In this document: piece after piece, positions 1 through 8,525 of the stretch
Layout of the letters: every line of letters begins with the position of its first letter
How positions within the stretch are numbered: position 1 is the stretch's first letter
NCBI RefSeq assembly: GCF_028868675.1
Contig: NZ_JAGWUA010000003.1
Coordinates: 1 to 61,729, forward strand
Source of the DNA: Bradyrhizobium sp.
Lineage (GTDB): Bacteria > Pseudomonadota > Alphaproteobacteria > Rhizobiales > Xanthobacteraceae
Reading direction: 5' to 3'
DNA: 61,729 nt
Translations under genes and position numbers: made by a program
The notes under the pieces: model-generated
Seen by the model: the letters and a program-made list of their open reading frames with translations, nothing else
Told to the model about the DNA's origin: nothing
Databases searched by the model: none

Positions 1-1456
1 AGGGATCGGTGTTGAACAGGTTGTCGCAGACGTCTTCCAGCACGTCCCTGATCTGGCCGCCGGTCATCTCTTGCACATAGGTCTCGGGATAGGTGATTGC
101 GGTCTCCGTGAGCAGGTCCTCCATGCTCAGCGGCTGGCCGGCGAGCGTGGTGACGCCCCAGCGAAAACCCGGCGACAGCGCGATCTCGGCGTCGAGCTCG
201 CGGCGCAACGCGCTGCAGATCAGATCGTCCATCGGCCCGGAGAAATTGCCGCGGCGGTAGAGCAGGCGGTCGGGGGTTGCGAGTTGGCCCGACCAGTCGG
301 CCACGTGTGGCGCCCGCACCTTGCCGATCAGCTCGGCCATCGCAGGATCCGGCTTCAAGAGCTCGGAATAGACCGGCAGCAAATGGTAGCGGAAGTCGCC
401 GACCTTGCCCTTGTCGAGCGCGAGATCGAGCACGGCCACGAATTTTCCGTTGGAGCCGGCGTTGGTGACGAGCGTGACGCCGCCGGCATTCTTCACCGGG
501 ATTGGCCGCGGCACCGCGTCATGGGTGTGCCCGCCCAGGATGACGTCGATGCCGCTGACGCGGCTCGCAAGCTTGAGATCGACGTCCATGCCGTTGTGCG
601 AGAGCAGGACGACGGCGTCGACCTTGTCGCCGCCGCGCAAGGCCTCGACATGCTTCTGCAGCTCCTCCTCGCGGATGCCGAACGTCCAATCCGGCGTGAA
701 GCGCCTGGGATGGGCGATCGGTACGTAAGGAAAGGCCTGGCCGACGATGGCGACGCGATAGTCGCCGAGCTGCTTGATGGTCGACGGCTTGAACACGCGG
801 CCGGTGGCGGGATCGAAGGCGCGCGCGTCGTTGAAGGCGGCCTCCTCGGTCAGGAAGACGTTCTGCGCCAGGAACTCGCCCCTGAAGCGCTCGAGATTGT
901 CGCGCAGCGCCTCCTCGCCATAGGTGAATTCCCAATGCCCGGTCATCGCCTCGATGCCGAGCAGGTTGGCGACCTCGACCATGTCGCGGCCTTGCATGGT
1001 GTTGGAGAGCCCGGTGCCCTGCCAGAGATCGCCGCCGTCGAGCAGCAGCGAATTTGCTTCGCCGGCCTCGCCGCGCAGCCGGTCGATCAGCGTTTTCAGA
1101 TAGGCGAAGCCGCCGAGCCTGCCGAAGCGGGGCGCGGCCTTCTCGAACTCGAAGCAGGTGAAGGCGTAGGCGTCGGCGCTGTCGGGCCGGATGCCGAAAT
1201 GATCGAGGAAGGCGCGTCCGACCAGGTGCGGCGGCCGGCCTGTCATCTCGCCGATGCCGAGATTGACGCTGGGCTCGCGGAAGAACACCGGATTGAGCTG
1301 GGCGTGCGTATCGGTGATGTGCAGGATGCGCGCGTTGCCGAAGCGCTCGATGTCGTAGATGCCGGCATTATCGGCGCCGCGCGCGAGGCGCGGCAGGCAG
1401 ACTGATGCGGCGGCGGCACCGGTGCCCTTCAGGAAGTCGCGGCGGCGGATCGCCAT
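1..1456 (-). CDS. soxB: SoxB, thiosulfate-oxidation thiohydrolase, 3' end cut by window edge
   Basis: SoxB hydrolyses the cysteine-bound sulfonate on SoxY, releasing sulfate in the periplasmic Sox cycle. The frame starts at the ATG at 1454-1456 and stays open to base 1 (485 residues, so roughly the last 75 residues of a typical SoxB are missing). The N-terminus carries a Tat-type RRRDFLK motif. Metallophosphoesterase-like metal ligands are visible: D49 and H51 in HITDTHAQ, D143 in LLLDGGDLWQG, the SoxB-typical MTGHWEFTYG near residue 175, and GGHTHD further on. It is the last visible gene of the minus-strand sox run. Identification is secure; the C-terminus and any soxC or soxD genes lie outside the window. 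Confidence 0.95.
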   Translation of the reverse strand, partial: MAIRRRDFLKGTGAAAASVCLPRLARGADNAGIYDIERFGNARILHITDTHAQLNPVFFREPSVNLGIGEMTGRPPHLVGRAFLDHFGIRPDSADAYAFTCFEFEKAAPRFGRLGGFAYLKTLIDRLRGEAGEANSLLLDGGDLWQGTGLSNTMQGRDMVEVANLLGIEAMTGHWEFTYGEEALRDNLERFRGEFLAQNVFLTEEAAFNDARAFDPATGRVFKPSTIKQLGDYRVAIVGQAFPYVPIAHPRRFTPDWTFGIREEELQKHVEALRGGDKVDAVVLLSHNGMDVDLKLASRVSGIDVILGGHTHDAVPRPIPVKNAGGVTLVTNAGSNGKFVAVLDLALDKGKVGDFRYHLLPVYSELLKPDPAMAELIGKVRAPHVADWSGQLATPDRLLYRRGNFSGPMDDLICSALRRELDAEIALSPGFRWGVTTLAGQPLSMEDLLTETAITYPETYVQEMTGGQIRDVLEDVCDNLFNTDP

Positions 1457-1527
1457 GGTGAAGTTCCCGCGCTCCCACTAGCCCGACAACGAACAGCGAC
1501 CGGAAAGGTCCCAGCCGCGGGATCAGT

Positions 1528-1839
1528 CTAGCGGATTTCCATGGCTTTCCAGGCCTGTTTTTCGCTGGTCGCCTGGAGGATCGAGGCCTTCGCCAGCGCT
1601 TCGGCTTCCTTGGCGGCGGCGACGGCGCGGTCGAAATCGCCGCCGTCCGCGGCCTTTTTGGCGGCCGCCAGCGTCGCAACCGTCGTGGTCCATTGGTTGC
1701 GCAGGGAGGCGGCCTCCTTGCTCGCGGCTTCCGCCGCGGCGTAAGCCGCCTTGAAGTCGGCGTCGCTCGCCGCGCGAGCGGACGGCACTGCGGCCGTCAC
1801 GAGCAGCAGGGCCAGTGCAATTGACCGGATCACCGTCAT
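1528..1839 (-). CDS. soxK: SoxK-like SoxAX-binding protein
   Basis: A 103-residue secreted protein with a clear signal peptide (TVIRSIALALLLVTAAVP then ARAA) followed by an Ala/Lys/Glu-rich, largely helical mature domain. Size, position between soxA and soxB, and composition fit the small SoxXA-binding subunit SoxK described for SoxXAK complexes, where it helps the c-type cytochrome SoxXA join thiosulfate to SoxY. Its ATG overlaps the soxA stop codon by a few bases, implying translational coupling. No cofactor motif is visible. Assignment rests on context and composition rather than catalytic residues. Confidence 0.75.
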   Translation of the reverse strand: MTVIRSIALALLLVTAAVPSARAASDADFKAAYAAAEAASKEAASLRNQWTTTVATLAAAKKAADGGDFDRAVAAAKEAEALAKASILQATSEKQAWKAMEIR

Positions 1840-2702
1840 GGCCGCGCTCCCGGTCCCGCAATCGGCAGGCCGTTGCTGACATAGGAGAGGAAATATTCGA
1901 GGTCGCGGTACTCGTCCGATTGCGGTTCCAGCGGAACCGCGCGGGTCTGGCTGTTGCAGGTCACGAAGCGGCGGCTGATCGTGCCCATGCCGTTCCATTC
2001 GGAACGGTAGATCGGCATCGCGTTGAGGATACCCAGCGCCGGAGCCAGGATCTCGGCGCGGATGCGTTCGCCCGGGCTCTGCACGTGGCAGCTCGCACAG
2101 GAAAAATTCAACTGCCCGCGACGGGTGTAGAAATAGCGCTTGCCGTTCTCGTAAGCCTCGAGCGCGCGAGGATCGTCGGGGATCCTGATGTCAAAAGGCT
2201 TGCCGCGCGAAGTGAAGGCCATGTAGGCGGTCAGCGAGGCCATCTCGTCCTTGACGTAGGAATAGGGTGCCTCGCCATTGGCCTCGCGGCAGCGGTTGAG
2301 CGCCAACTCCAGCGTGACGACCTTGCCTTCCTTGGCGTCGAAATGGGGATAATTCTGGCGAATGCCGACGCCGCCGTTCGGGAAGCAGTCGGCGTAGGTC
2401 TTGCCGTTCTTGAACGGCTTGGCGAACATCTCCTTGCCGGCGTCGACCGCGAATTCGTACGGCGGGAACTCCTCCTTCTCGACCCACTGCTTGCGCATGT
2501 CCGCATTCATCGAATAGGGACCGTTGACGAAGTCGTCGAGCTTCACCTTGGGGAACTTGGCGGTGAAGTAGTTCCGGAATGCCTTGGCCTCGGTGGCGGG
2601 GTCGATCTTGTCGGCCGCAACCACGCGCGGCGCAGCGAAGGCGAGCGCCGCCAGCGCGACGAACGCGGAGCCAATCAGGACGGAGCCGCGCCGCTTCATC
2701 AT
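1836..2702 (-). CDS. soxA: SoxA, mono-haem cytochrome c subunit of SoxAX
   Basis: SoxA with SoxX covalently attaches thiosulfate to the SoxY carrier cysteine in the periplasm. The 288-residue protein has a signal peptide ending near VVAA, one haem-binding motif (CASCH, residues 202-206) and C249 in RFVTCNSQ, the expected axial cysteine ligand. Where di-haem SoxA has a second CxxCH, this protein has only isolated C106 and C138, likely a disulfide, so it is the mono-haem type. Its ATG overlaps the soxZ stop (ATGA), and its own stop overlaps soxK, showing a tightly coupled operon. Confidence 0.95.
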   Translation of the reverse strand: MMKRRGSVLIGSAFVALAALAFAAPRVVAADKIDPATEAKAFRNYFTAKFPKVKLDDFVNGPYSMNADMRKQWVEKEEFPPYEFAVDAGKEMFAKPFKNGKTYADCFPNGGVGIRQNYPHFDAKEGKVVTLELALNRCREANGEAPYSYVKDEMASLTAYMAFTSRGKPFDIRIPDDPRALEAYENGKRYFYTRRGQLNFSCASCHVQSPGERIRAEILAPALGILNAMPIYRSEWNGMGTISRRFVTCNSQTRAVPLEPQSDEYRDLEYFLSYVSNGLPIAGPGARP

Positions 2703-3010
2703 CCGACCTTCGCGGTGGTCGTATCCGACGCACCCTTGTTGTCGACCCAGCTGATCCTGAGGTCGTCGCCCTTCTTGCCGCCCTTGAAACTGAACTTCAC
2801 GTAGGGGTCCTTGGAGACCGCCGGGCCCCAGTCGGCGACGAAGACGTCCTTGCCGTCATGCTCGAACTTGAGCTGCTGGATGAAATGCGGCGGGATGATC
2901 TCGCCCTTGGCGTCCTTGACGAAGCCGGAATCCATGGGGTGCTGGATCAAGGCCTGCACCTCGGTGATGTCGCCGCTGGACGTGGCGCGCACGCGAATGG
3001 TCGATGCCAT
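2699..3010 (-). CDS. soxZ: SoxZ, sulfur-carrier partner subunit
   Basis: A 103-residue leaderless protein that matches SoxZ, the partner that forms the SoxYZ carrier complex with SoxY and probably reaches the periplasm with SoxY's Tat signal. Recognisable SoxZ stretches are TIRVRA near the start, IQHPMDSGF, IPPHFIQ and the beta-rich C-terminus ISWVDNKG. It lies 16 bases after soxY and overlaps soxA by four bases, as expected for co-translation. Confidence 0.95.
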   Translation of the reverse strand: MASTIRVRATSSGDITEVQALIQHPMDSGFVKDAKGEIIPPHFIQQLKFEHDGKDVFVADWGPAVSKDPYVKFSFKGGKKGDDLRISWVDNKGASDTTTAKVG

Positions 3011-3026
3011 CTGTCTCTCCTTCGCC

Positions 3027-3518
3027 TCAGCCGCCGCAGCCGCCGACGGTGACCTTCACTTCCTTCACCGCGCTGTAGAGCTTGCCGTCGGCCTCGACGA
3101 TCGCGACCAGCTTCGTGGTCTTCGCCATCTTCAGGCGGTTGGCGACGCTCGGGATCGTGCCCTCGGGGATCAGGTAGGACGCCGCCAGCGCGTTGGGATT
3201 CTCGGTGACCAGGAACGAGATCGAGCTCACTTTCTCCAGCGTCGTGGTCACCGAGATCGGCACCACGGCGCCGTTCTCGGCGATCTCGGGCGCATCGACC
3301 TTGATCTTGTCGGATGGCTCGGCGGTCTTGCCGTAGAGCGCCTTGATCGCGTCCGCCTCGCTCTTCTGCCTGAAGGCCTGTTCCGGATATTTGTCGTTGG
3401 CCGCCGCGCGGGCCCGTTCGGCGGCGAACGGAAGATTGCCGAGGCCGATCAGCGCAACGGAGGCTGCGCCCTTCAGGATCAGGCGCCGCGTCGCGCTCGC
3501 GCCGGTGGTTGCAGTCAT
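3027..3518 (-). CDS. soxY: SoxY, sulfur-carrier protein with C-terminal GGCGG arm
   Basis: SoxY carries all Sox intermediates on a C-terminal cysteine. The 163-residue protein ends in VTVGGCGG, the diagnostic swinging arm, and begins with a Tat-like signal (TRRLILKG then a hydrophobic run to ARAA). The start chosen is the ATG at 3516-3518, which has AGGAG ten bases upstream; an in-frame start seven codons earlier lacks this. The gene sits directly upstream of soxZ. Confidence 0.95.
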   Translation of the reverse strand: MTATTGASATRRLILKGAASVALIGLGNLPFAAERARAAANDKYPEQAFRQKSEADAIKALYGKTAEPSDKIKVDAPEIAENGAVVPISVTTTLEKVSSISFLVTENPNALAASYLIPEGTIPSVANRLKMAKTTKLVAIVEADGKLYSAVKEVKVTVGGCGG

Positions 3519-3545
3519 CGGAAGTCTCCTGGGCGTCATCGGCCG

Positions 3546-3908
3546 TTACAGGGTCTGCAGGAAATCGACGATCGCGTTGATCTCCTGCTCGGTCAAAATT
3601 CGGTTGCGCCCGAACGGCGGCATCACGGTCTGCGGATTGCGCTTCGGCTCGTCGGTCACGATCGCCACGAGCGTGTCGCGATCGGGATACTTGGCCTTGA
3701 TATCCTTCAGCGCCGGTCCGATCGTGCCGGGCAGGTCGCCGCCCTTGATGACGTGGCAGGTCAGGCAGTTGCCCTTGCCGCGATCGAAGGCGAGCTTCTG
3801 GCCCTCAGTGGCGGCCGATTGCGCCAGCGCCGGGCTCGTCCAGGCGCCGGCCAGGACGGCCGTTGCGAATGCAACGATCAGGGCAGGCTTCTGCGGAAAG
3901 GCGGTCAA
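3546..3908 (-). CDS. soxX: SoxX, mono-haem cytochrome c subunit of SoxAX
   Basis: SoxX accepts electrons in the SoxAX reaction. It contains a single haem site (CLTCH) and the expected distal Met in TVMPPFG, and ends IVDFLQTL. No ATG is available in the frame: candidates are TTG codons, the furthest at 4005-4007. The TTG at 3906-3908 is preferred because it follows GGGAC and yields a normal signal peptide (LTAFPQKPALIVAFATAVLA ending ALAQS), giving 120 residues. It is the first gene of the visible sox run and lies 27 bases before soxY. Confidence 0.9.
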   Translation of the reverse strand: MTAFPQKPALIVAFATAVLAGAWTSPALAQSAATEGQKLAFDRGKGNCLTCHVIKGGDLPGTIGPALKDIKAKYPDRDTLVAIVTDEPKRNPQTVMPPFGRNRILTEQEINAIVDFLQTL

Positions 3909-4159
3909 GGCGTCGTCCCGAAGCGTTGTGTCGAGGGCATCTCGAGCGGAAATATACTTGCTCAAAGCACAAACGACATGGGCTGACAATCGAGACGATC
4001 CGCGCAAGCGAGGTGAGATTTAATTTGCTTCCGCACCGCAACCGGAGAGATTATTCGTTCTGCAGAATCGGCTGGAACGAGTGACTTTTTGCCGTCCTTC
4101 TGTTGGCTTTGTCGTCGTGTTTTTTTGATCCCCATCCCATTTTTTCCCGGGAGCCTCAA

Positions 4160-4831
4160 TTGGCTGAATACGTGGTCGAATTCGGCAAGGACGGACGGGT
4201 CGAGCCCGACGGCCGCCTCGATGCCCCGGCGTTCCATCGCAACCATGAGCCGATCTGGGCGGCAATCGAGAAACACCTCGCAGGGCTTTCGGGCGATGCA
4301 GTCGAGGTCGGCAGCGGCACCGGCCAGCATGTGGTGTACTTCGCGCGCCATTCGCCCGGCCTCGTCTGGTGGCCGAGCGACCTCAACCTGCGCCATGTGA
4401 AGAGCATCGAGGCCTGGCGCGTCCATTCGGGCCTGCCGAACGTCCGTCGTCCCCTGCGGATCGACCTGCTGGATCCCGATTGGTGTGCCGAGATGAAGGA
4501 CGGCCAGGGGCCGCACGACGTCGCGATCGTGTTCTGTGCCAACGTCATCCACATTGCGCCCTGGCGTGTGGCCGAAGGCTTGTTCGCGGGCGTCGGCCGC
4601 TATCTGCGATCCGGCGGAAAACTGTTCCTGTACGGGCCGTTCAAGCGCGACGGCAAGCACACGGCGCTCAGCAACGCGGTGTTCGACACCAGCCTGCGCG
4701 AGGGCAATCCCGAATGGGGGGTGCGCGACGTTGCCGATGTCGAGGGGCTGGCGACGGGCGCGGGCCTCGCCCTGATCGAAACGACCGAGATGCCGGCGAA
4801 CAATCTCACGCTTGTGTTCGCGCGGGCGTAA
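4160..4831 (+). CDS. DUF938 family protein, putative SAM-dependent methyltransferase
   Basis: The protein matches the DUF938 family, a class I methyltransferase-like fold of about 200-220 residues with unknown substrate. A glycine-rich SAM-binding motif is visible (AVEVGSGTGQHVVYFA), followed by WWPSDLN and the carrier strand VIFCANVIHI. There is no ATG near the N-terminus; the TTG at 4160 follows GGGAG with good spacing and gives 223 residues, whereas a TTG at 4103 adds 19 atypical residues. It is transcribed divergently from the sox genes, but nothing ties it functionally to sulfur oxidation. Confidence 0.8.
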   Translation: MAEYVVEFGKDGRVEPDGRLDAPAFHRNHEPIWAAIEKHLAGLSGDAVEVGSGTGQHVVYFARHSPGLVWWPSDLNLRHVKSIEAWRVHSGLPNVRRPLRIDLLDPDWCAEMKDGQGPHDVAIVFCANVIHIAPWRVAEGLFAGVGRYLRSGGKLFLYGPFKRDGKHTALSNAVFDTSLREGNPEWGVRDVADVEGLATGAGLALIETTEMPANNLTLVFARA

Positions 4832-4965
4832 GGCAGCGCGGTCGCGCCAGCGCACTCCCATGTGCATCTCGGGCATGGCTTGCGTTCATTTGCGCCGGTT
4901 GCCCGCACTCTTGCATCCCGCCATAGTGCGGGGAATCAACGCACCCAATTCCGCCGGGAATACCG

Positions 4966-6213
4966 ATGCTCGACACGACTGTCGCCGACAAGATTGCCGA
5001 CGACGCCCGCGTGCGCGCCAATGTGGTGCGGCTCGCGGCGGCGCAGGCGCTCACCGGCGCCAACTCGGCCGTGATCTTCGCCACCGGCTCGATCGTCGGC
5101 GCGACGCTGTCCCCCGACATGTCGCTCGCGACCGTGCCGCTGTCGATGTACGTGCTCGGGCTGGCCGCCGGCACGCTGCCGACCGGCGCGATCTCGCGGC
5201 GCTTCGGCCGCCGCACGGCCTTCGTCATCGGCACCGCCTGCGGCACGCTCACGGGCCTGCTCGGCTGCTACGCCATCTTGCACGGCTCGTTCGCGCTGTT
5301 TTGTCTCGCCACCTTCCTCGGCGGCCTCTACGGCTCGGTCGCCCAATCCTACCGATTTGCCGCGGCCGACGGTGCCAGCGCCGCGTTCCGGCCCAAGGCG
5401 GTGTCGTGGGTGATGGCGGGCGGCGTGTTCGCCGGCGTGCTCGGTCCGCAGCTCGTGCAGTGGACCATGGATTTCTGGCAGCCCTATCTGTTCGCCTTCA
5501 GCTTCGTGGTGCAGGCCGCCGTTGCCCTGATCGCAATGGGGATCGTGGCCGGCATCGACATCCCGAAGCCCGCGCCGGCCGACATGCATGGCGGACGGCC
5601 GCTGCTCAGAATCGTGCGTCAGCCGCGCTTCATCGCGGCGGCGCTGTGCGGCGTCATCTCCTATCCCATGATGAACCTGGTGATGACCTCGGCGCCGCTT
5701 GCGATGAAGCTCTGCGGCCTCAGCGTCAGCGATTCCAATTTCGGCATCCAGTGGCACATCGTCGCCATGTACGGGCCGAGCTTCTTCACGGGCGCGCTGA
5801 TCGGCCGCTTCGGCGCGCCGAAGATCGTCGCGGCGGGCCTGCTCCTGGAAGCAGGCGCCGCGTCGATCGGCCTGTCCGGCATCACCGCGATGCATTTCTG
5901 GGCCACCCTGTTCGTGTTGGGCGTCGGCTGGAATTTCAGCTTCATCGGCGCCTCCGCGCTGGTGCTGGAGACGCACCGCCCCCAGGAGAAGAACAAGGTG
6001 CAGGCATTCAACGATTTCCTGGTGTTCGGCATGATGGCGATCGCCTCGTTCTCCTCCGGCCAGTTGCTCGCGAATTACGGCTGGTCGACCGTCAACATGG
6101 TGGTGTTCCCGCCTGTGCTGCTCGGGCTCGCCGTGCTGTCCTTCGCCTCGTGGGCGCGGCGTCGCAGGGCCCGGCTGGAAGCGGCCATGGGCGAGTTCCC
6201 CGACCCGATCTGA
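4966..6213 (+). CDS. MFS transporter
   Basis: A 415-residue polytopic membrane protein with about twelve hydrophobic segments. The MFS loop 2-3 signature is present as ISRRFGRRTAF, and the central cytoplasmic loop lies around residues 205-215. Homologous-looking predicted MFS proteins with the SYRFAAAD region in TM4-5 are common in proteobacteria, without known substrates. It starts with the ATG at 4966. The gene is monocistronic as far as spacing shows, with a repeat-bearing gap before the next MFS gene. Confidence 0.85.
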   Translation: MLDTTVADKIADDARVRANVVRLAAAQALTGANSAVIFATGSIVGATLSPDMSLATVPLSMYVLGLAAGTLPTGAISRRFGRRTAFVIGTACGTLTGLLGCYAILHGSFALFCLATFLGGLYGSVAQSYRFAAADGASAAFRPKAVSWVMAGGVFAGVLGPQLVQWTMDFWQPYLFAFSFVVQAAVALIAMGIVAGIDIPKPAPADMHGGRPLLRIVRQPRFIAAALCGVISYPMMNLVMTSAPLAMKLCGLSVSDSNFGIQWHIVAMYGPSFFTGALIGRFGAPKIVAAGLLLEAGAASIGLSGITAMHFWATLFVLGVGWNFSFIGASALVLETHRPQEKNKVQAFNDFLVFGMMAIASFSSGQLLANYGWSTVNMVVFPPVLLGLAVLSFASWARRRRARLEAAMGEFPDPI

Positions 6214-6320
6214 AATGGCGGGAGACTGGCAGCAGCCCTGATGCTTCGATCGCCGTCGAAATGATTTTCCGGTCCGGCGTTGTTACATGATGTTCGTCAT
6301 GGATAGGCGGGTATGACGCT

Positions 6321-6421
6321 AAAGCGCGATGAGATTGGATGAATCGTCATCGCGCTTCAGGTTAATGTTTGAGCATGATCTTTTCGGAAAACCGCTGCGC
6401 ACTTTTCCGGATCGTGCTTTG
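6321..6421. repeat. Two-hairpin intergenic repeat, family A copy 1
   Basis: First arm pair is AAGCGCGATGA...TCATCGCGCTT. A second imperfect hairpin follows, built from GCATGATCTTTTCGGAAAA and TTTTCCGGATCGTGC. The same two-hairpin unit recurs at 27195-27297, and the first hairpin alone at 28156-28194. It lies between two MFS genes and creates a spurious N-terminal extension to the downstream frame. Confidence 0.85.
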
Positions 6422-6458
6422 GGTCGGCGCTCGCGGGGGAAATCAAGGAGAAGCGCAA

Positions 6459-7703
6459 ATGCTCGACAATCCCCGGCAGGCTGCGCCCCTCGACGAATCT
6501 TCGCTGCGCTATGGGGGCTGGCGCATCGTCGCGGCGTGCTTCCTGCTGGCGACGTTCGGCTGGGGGCTCGGCTTCTACGGCCAGAGCGTCTATGTCGCCG
6601 AGCTGCAGCGGGAGCACGGCTGGCCGGCCTCGCTGATCTCCTCCGGCACCACGTTCTTCTATCTGTTCGGCGCGCTGATCGTCGCTTTCGTCGGCGAGGC
6701 CGTGCGCAAGTTCGGGCCGCGGCTCTGCCTGATCGCCGGCACGCTCGCGATGTCGGCGGCGGCTCTCGCGATCGGCGCGGTGCGCGAGCCCTGGCAGCTC
6801 TATCTCGCGGATGCCGTGCTCGCCTTCGGCTGGGCCGGCACCAGCCTTGCGATGATCACCAACACGCTCAGCCTGTGGTTCGACCACAAGCGCGGCATGG
6901 CGATCAGCTTCGCGCTCAATGGCGCGAGCTTCGGCGGCATCGTCGGTGTGCCGCTGCTGGTCACCGCGATCGGCCATGTCGGCTTCTCCGGCGCGATGTT
7001 TATGGCCGCCGGCGCCATGGTCGTGCTGCTCGTGCCGGTGATCCTGGTCGTGGTGGGCCGGCCGCCCGATCGCCCCGGCTGGCATGCGGCGAGCGCGGCG
7101 AAGCCGCAGTCCTCATCGCAAATCCGCAAACGCGCCTTGCGCGACATCGGCTTCCTCACGGTGACCACCGCGTTCGCGCTGGTGCTGTTCGCCCAGGTCG
7201 GCTTCATCGTGCACCTGATCTCGTTCCTCGATCCCGTGATCGGGCGCGAACGCGCCGCCGTCGCGGTCGCCGTGCTCACCGCGATGGCGGTGGTCGGGCG
7301 CGTACTGTTCTCCACCGTGATCGACCGGCTCAATCAGCGCCTCGCCTCGAGCCTGTCGTTCCTGAGTCAGGCCGTCGCGCTCGCCGTCATCGTCAATCTG
7401 CACAATGACTACGTGCTGATCGCGGCCTGCGCGCTGTTCGGCTTCTCGGTCGGCAACCTCATCACGCTGCCGTCGCTGATCGTACAGCAGGAGTTCGATC
7501 CGCGTTCGTTCGGCGTGCTGATCAGCCTCAATACCGCGATCAACCAGGTCACCTATGCGTTCGGCCCCGGCGTGGTCGGCCTGCTGCGCGATCTCTCCGG
7601 CGGCTATGTGCTGCCGTTCTACGTCTGCATCGCGCTGGAGGTGGCCGCGGCGGTGCTGATCATGATGCGGAGACGGCGCGTGCGGCGAATCGTAGAGTCG
7701 TAG
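6459..7703 (+). CDS. MFS transporter, oxalate/formate-antiporter-like
   Basis: A 414-residue MFS protein with about twelve transmembrane segments. Residues after the first helix (FYGQSVYVAELQREHGW) and the loop VGEAVRKFGPR, plus LWFDHKRGMAISFA between TM4 and TM5, resemble the monocarboxylate/oxalate-formate branch of the superfamily. The ATG at 6459 is chosen because AAGGAG lies seven bases upstream; a start 30 codons earlier would be encoded by the intergenic repeat. The substrate is not predictable from the sequence. Confidence 0.85.
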   Translation: MLDNPRQAAPLDESSLRYGGWRIVAACFLLATFGWGLGFYGQSVYVAELQREHGWPASLISSGTTFFYLFGALIVAFVGEAVRKFGPRLCLIAGTLAMSAAALAIGAVREPWQLYLADAVLAFGWAGTSLAMITNTLSLWFDHKRGMAISFALNGASFGGIVGVPLLVTAIGHVGFSGAMFMAAGAMVVLLVPVILVVVGRPPDRPGWHAASAAKPQSSSQIRKRALRDIGFLTVTTAFALVLFAQVGFIVHLISFLDPVIGRERAAVAVAVLTAMAVVGRVLFSTVIDRLNQRLASSLSFLSQAVALAVIVNLHNDYVLIAACALFGFSVGNLITLPSLIVQQEFDPRSFGVLISLNTAINQVTYAFGPGVVGLLRDLSGGYVLPFYVCIALEVAAAVLIMMRRRRVRRIVES

Positions 7704-7790
7704 AGTGGGCAAAGCGAAGCGTGCCCACCACTTCACGCGCAATATGGAAAAGTGGTGGGCACGTCGCTAGCGCTCCTTTGCCCACCCTAC
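7699..7790. repeat. Large palindromic intergenic repeat (GTGGGCAAAG type)
   Basis: The outer arms GTAGAGTGGGCAAAG and CTTTGCCCACCCTAC enclose a second pair, GTGCCCACCACTT and AAGTGGTGGGCAC. It lies just after the MFS stop codon and before a convergent gene, so the transcript could form a long hairpin that ends either transcript. No U-run follows. Confidence 0.75.
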
Positions 7791-7825
7791 AAATCTCGCA
7801 ATGACGGCCGCACGGCTCTGCACCC

Positions 7826-8371
7826 TCACTTCAGCTCCGACACCTCGCCCTCCGGCAGGTCGAACTCGAAGGTGTTCAGCGTCATCGACACCATCGTGTA
7901 GTAGCCGCACAGGCCGATCACCTCGACCAGCCCCCGCTCGGTCAGCACCTTCACGGCCTCGTCGTAGAGCCCCTGCGACAGGCCTTTGCCCTCGTGCAGG
8001 GACTTCGCCACGTCGTAGATCATCTTGGCCGTGGGATCGCCGAATTCCGGCGTGCGCCGATCGCGGATCGCGTCGATGATCGCGGGGGCCATGCCCCCTT
8101 GCAGGGCCAGGCGCTTATGCGCATACCACTCGTAATGCGAAGTCCAGTGCCGCGCCGTGACCAGGATCGCGATCTCCGACAGTTTCGCCGGAAATATCGT
8201 GTCGAAGCGCAAGACGGCGCCGAGGCGAGTGGCGTGGCGGGCCATCTCGGGGCTGTTGAGCCAGGCCATCATCGGCGGCGGCGGCCGGCCGCGCTTGGAC
8301 GCAATCGACTCCTCATAGGTCCGGCGCTGGTCTTCGCTCATTTCGCCAGGCGAAAGCAACTTCAGGCGCAT
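7826..8371 (-). CDS. Carboxymuconolactone decarboxylase family protein
   Basis: A 181-residue protein of the CMD/AhpD-like superfamily. The family core ILVTARHWTSHYEWYAHKRLA carries the E-x-x-x-H arrangement in place of the CxxC found in AhpD peroxidase members, so a redox-thiol role is unlikely and a decarboxylase or unknown enzyme role is more plausible. The ATG at 8369-8371 follows GAGGAAA with ideal spacing; an ATG nine codons further up lacks a ribosome site. It is divergent from the acyl-CoA dehydrogenase pair and may belong with it in degradation of an unknown acid. Confidence 0.8.
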   Translation of the reverse strand: MRLKLLSPGEMSEDQRRTYEESIASKRGRPPPPMMAWLNSPEMARHATRLGAVLRFDTIFPAKLSEIAILVTARHWTSHYEWYAHKRLALQGGMAPAIIDAIRDRRTPEFGDPTAKMIYDVAKSLHEGKGLSQGLYDEAVKVLTERGLVEVIGLCGYYTMVSMTLNTFEFDLPEGEVSELK

Positions 8372-8525
8372 CGTCGTTTCCTCTTTATTTTCAATCATCG
8401 CCGCGGCGCCGACTATAACGCAATGCCGATCGGCGTCAGCAGGCCCGGACGACGGAATCGGTTGAATTCCGCGGTCGGGTGGCTAAGGTCGCCCGCAACG
8501 CGACGACTTTTGATGGAAGCGCTCC

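Noticed and set aside
4058..4067. Perfect palindrome TTCTGCAGAA between soxX and the DUF938 gene as a possible SoxR operator
   Set aside because: A 10-base palindrome is expected by chance fairly often in a gap of this size, and there is no second copy or overlap with a clear promoter.
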